From assembly GCA_043788645.1 (NCBI GenBank), contig JAYVTS010000126.1:1-24124 (forward strand): a stretch of 24,124 bases of DNA. Direction: 5' to 3'. Positions 22,144 through 24,124 of the stretch are shown here, in pieces. The stretch is from CANIZL01 sp043788645. Lineage in GTDB: Bacteria; Verrucomicrobiota; Verrucomicrobiia; Limisphaerales; UBA9464. The notes below the pieces were generated by a model. That model ran no database searches, was not told the origin of the DNA, and worked only from the letters and a program-made list of their open reading frames with translations. A program made the position numbers and the translations under genes. Position 1 is the first letter of the stretch. Each line of letters starts with the position of its first letter.

Positions 22144-23472
22144 TCACCACACCCTTGCCCAAAGAACTTTTAAGTAGCGGCTCTCAGGACAGTTTGACAT
22201 CACCGGATGATCCATCCCTGGACCGGTTCGTTCGAGGAACTGCAACTTTCGGCCGACTCGATGAGACGCCTTTACCACTGCCCTCTCGAAGTCTTCGGCA
22301 CTCAATTGGCCGGAACACGAACAGGTCACCAGCAATCCTCCCGGGGCCGTCACGACAATGCCTAGGCTGTTCAAGTCCTCATACTTGATCAGGCCATCTT
22401 CCTCTTCTTCTTCCTCGCGACCAAAAACGAGTTTGGGGGGATCGAGAATGACGACATCCCACCGCTCCGTGTTTTTTCGCATTTGACGCAGATAGCTGAA
22501 GCCATCGCAATGAATCCACTCGATTCGGGCCTGACCGTTCAAGTTTGCATTGCGTTTGGCTTGGGCAATGGCGCCTTCGTCCAAGTCCACTCCCACCACT
22601 TCTTTCGCGCCGCCGAGGACCTTTGCGGCCAGCGCAAAACCACCCGTGTAACAGCAAACATCTAGTACGCGTTTGTCCCGGCAGTACTCCACCAATTTAT
22701 GTCGATTGTCTCGCTGATCGCAGAAAAAACCTGTTTTATGCCCAGAAGCAAAATCCACTTCGTAGAGCAAACCGTGTTCCCGGAACTTGACGTTTCTCAC
22801 TTCATCCGACTTAAGCCAGCCGGTATTAATCCCCTCGAAACGAGCGATCGCGGGATCGACTTCAATGACGCACCGCTTGGTGCCAAGGCGGGCGTGGAGA
22901 TGAGGCAACCATCCCGGAAAGCGTTGGGCCATGCCAAGACTGTGGATTTGTACACTTAACGTATCGCCAAACTTATCAATAATGAGCCCGCTGAGGCTGT
23001 CGGCGTCCGAGTGAATGACGCGGAACGCTTCGGAATGGGCGGGAAGTTTGAGAAAATCGAGGCGCAGTTCGATGGCTCGATCAAGAAGGGCGGTGAGTTG
23101 TTCTTCGCCAAACGGATCGGTGCCATGATAGAGCATCCGGAGTGGAACGCGGGCCTTCGGGTTCCACAAGCCCGATGCAAAATTTCGACCTTCCTTGTCG
23201 TAAACCGTCACCAGCGAGCCCGGACGCGCATCGGCGGAGGCGCTCCGGATCATGGCCGGATAAAGTTGGGGATGATACGTCCAGGTCTTGAGATGAACCC
23301 ACGGAGTCCGCCAGTTCGTCGTATTGGGTGCAGTATACGGAACGGGGTTTTCGGGTCGGCTAGTGGACCGGAACGGGGGTCGCGGTCCCGCTTGGGAACC
23401 GGGTGCCGGGCCATCGTCGCGGTGAAAAGGCGGACGTTGGTTAGGGCGAAAAGGACGGGGTGAATCGTACAT
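22144..23472 (-). CDS. rlmI: RlmI-like class I SAM-dependent 23S rRNA (cytosine-C5) methyltransferase
   Basis: 442 residues from the ATG at 23472, eight bases after the scpB stop; a TTG at 23484 is in frame but overlaps scpB. Residues 1 to about 55 are a Pro/Arg/Ser-rich, probably disordered tail absent from the E. coli enzyme. A PUA RNA-binding domain follows (about 60-105, SLVTVYDKEGRNFASGLWNP), then GHKTGFFCDQRDNR (244-257). The SAM motif is VLDVCCYTGGFALAAK (269-284). VVILDPPK (340-347) and the cysteine motif TCSCSGQLS (383-391) are the m5C-type catalytic blocks. In E. coli RlmI methylates C1962 of 23S rRNA; the exact site here is inferred. An acidic run EEEEEED (353-359) sits in a loop after DPPK. 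Confidence 0.92.
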   Translation of the reverse strand: MYDSPRPFRPNQRPPFHRDDGPAPGSQAGPRPPFRSTSRPENPVPYTAPNTTNWRTPWVHLKTWTYHPQLYPAMIRSASADARPGSLVTVYDKEGRNFASGLWNPKARVPLRMLYHGTDPFGEEQLTALLDRAIELRLDFLKLPAHSEAFRVIHSDADSLSGLIIDKFGDTLSVQIHSLGMAQRFPGWLPHLHARLGTKRCVIEVDPAIARFEGINTGWLKSDEVRNVKFREHGLLYEVDFASGHKTGFFCDQRDNRHKLVEYCRDKRVLDVCCYTGGFALAAKVLGGAKEVVGVDLDEGAIAQAKRNANLNGQARIEWIHCDGFSYLRQMRKNTERWDVVILDPPKLVFGREEEEEEDGLIKYEDLNSLGIVVTAPGGLLVTCSCSGQLSAEDFERAVVKASHRVGRKLQFLERTGPGMDHPVMSNCPESRYLKVLWARVW

Positions 23473-23480
23473 GGCAGAAA

Positions 23481-24124
23481 TCAACTAGCCGGTGATTCCG
23501 GCACATCTTCAAGCGGAGTGACGTCCAGCGGCGTAACCCTCTGATCGGCGACGGGAACCTCGGAATTGACCCCGGCATTTTCGTCCACGATCAGGGTGAG
23601 CCCCGGCGCTAGGCCCTCCGCTTGGTCGAGGGTCATTTGCTGGAGTTGTTCCGGCGGAGCCGTGGCCAGGCCGGGGTCAACGGTCTGCAATTTCTCCGGG
23701 CGCAGCACCGGAATGCGCCGGAGTTCGTCCGCGGCGGGCAGGGCGGTCAAGGCCGCCAATCCAAAGTATTCTAGGAATGCCGACGTGGTGGAGTATTGCA
23801 TCGGTCGCCCAATGACTTCGGCTCGACCGGCTTGGGCAACGAGGTGACGTTCGAGCAAGGTCGCGATCGTACCGTCAACCGCGACCCCGCGAATTTGTTC
23901 CATTTCAGCACGAGTAATGGGCTGGCGATAGGCAATGATCGCGAGTGTTTCCAAGGCGGCTTGGCTCAGGCGGGCCGGTCGATTCTTGACGCCTAACATC
24001 ACACGGAGCCATGGAGAATAGTCCGGCTGCGTGACAAACTGCCAAGCGCCGCCAATGCAAACCAATCGATAGCTGCGCCCGGCACCATCATGATCCTTGA
24101 CGAGGGCGGCGAGGGCCGCCTCCA
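23481..24124 (-). CDS. scpB: Segregation and condensation protein B (partial, 5' end outside window)
   Basis: Kleisin-associated subunit of the SMC-ScpAB condensin, which compacts and separates chromosomes. The frame is open to the window edge; the first residues seen are EAALAALVKDHDGAG, then YRLVCIGGAWQFVTQPDYSPWL, so a start near 24065 would cut a real domain. The tandem winged-helix domains show as RLSQAALETLAIIAYRQPIT, then RAEMEQIRGVAVDGTIATLLERHLV and GRPMQYSTTSAFLEYFGLAALTALP, all classic ScpB blocks. The C-terminal about 75 residues are a Pro/Glu/Asp-rich extension (PEKLQTVDPGLATAPPEQLQ) with no known function. The TGA at 23481 is eight bases before the RlmI ATG, so the two are probably cotranscribed. 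Confidence 0.96.
   Translation of the reverse strand, partial: EAALAALVKDHDGAGRSYRLVCIGGAWQFVTQPDYSPWLRVMLGVKNRPARLSQAALETLAIIAYRQPITRAEMEQIRGVAVDGTIATLLERHLVAQAGRAEVIGRPMQYSTTSAFLEYFGLAALTALPAADELRRIPVLRPEKLQTVDPGLATAPPEQLQQMTLDQAEGLAPGLTLIVDENAGVNSEVPVADQRVTPLDVTPLEDVPESPAS

Noticed and set aside
1..24124. tRNA or rRNA genes, integrase or transposase for the defence island
   Set aside because: No cloverleaf-like or ribosomal sequence and no recombinase or transposase protein was recognised in either strand, so an integrative element around the island cannot be claimed.

Overview
The window reads as a chromosomal piece of a Verrucomicrobiota bacterium, most likely a Pedosphaera/Limisphaerales-like lineage. 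This is inferred from moderately high G+C, two large secreted proteins ending in the 'FYRV/FYRI' C-terminal domain typical of that phylum, a PQQ-type beta-propeller protein, an ECF sigma factor of the planctomycete/verrucomicrobial kind, the futalosine-pathway enzyme MqnC, and a pair of small proteins sharing an 'LRAxGCP' motif. No rRNA, tRNA, CRISPR array, phage gene or intact transposase was found.

Layout. 1-302 (-): lipoprotein with an Ala/Lys/Asp repeat domain, cut by the window edge. 397/460-1812 (+): secreted PQQ-repeat propeller. 1813-2140: a scrapyard with gene remnants and hairpins. 2141-3325 (-): mqnC with an unusual in-frame insert. 3581-5281 (+): secreted Ig-like protein with a strong terminator. 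5379-6347 (+): AraC-type regulator. 6391-7014 (-): ECF sigma factor, divergent from 7185-7778 (+), a secreted Ala-rich protein with a perfect terminator. 7848-8525 (+): HExxH membrane protein. 8606-9073 (+): PTS IIA (PtsN-like). 9165-10955 (+): argS. 10956-11228: decayed secreted-protein remnant. 11229-12695 (-): PD40 (TolB-like) propeller. 12963-14114 (+): secreted or anchored esterase.

Defence island, 14209-20049, all on the minus strand. In transcription order it is hsdM, hsdS, darT, darG, hsdR. Junctions are tight: hsdM/hsdS and darG/hsdR overlap by 4 nt, and darT/darG are separated by 4 nt. The DarTG toxin-antitoxin pair (DNA thymidine ADP-ribosyltransferase plus macrodomain antitoxin) therefore sits inside a type I restriction operon. 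hsdR is broken: the helicase core (Walker A to DEAx box) is missing in frame, and a second deletion with a frameshift removes the rest of motor domain 2. What remains looks like a modification-only type I system next to an intact-looking DarTG. A duplicated hsdS 3' end and a palindromic repeat separate hsdS from darT, and a 146-bp element with long inverted repeats lies upstream of hsdM. Both suggest rearrangement.

20405-22056 (-): two overlapping hypothetical genes sharing an 'LRAxGCP' motif. 22144-23472 (-): RlmI-like rRNA methyltransferase, 8 nt after scpB (23481-24124, -, cut by the window edge).

The strongest candidate for something new is the degenerate type I/DarTG locus and the repeats around it. 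Families were recognised from memory of sequence motifs. No searches were run.
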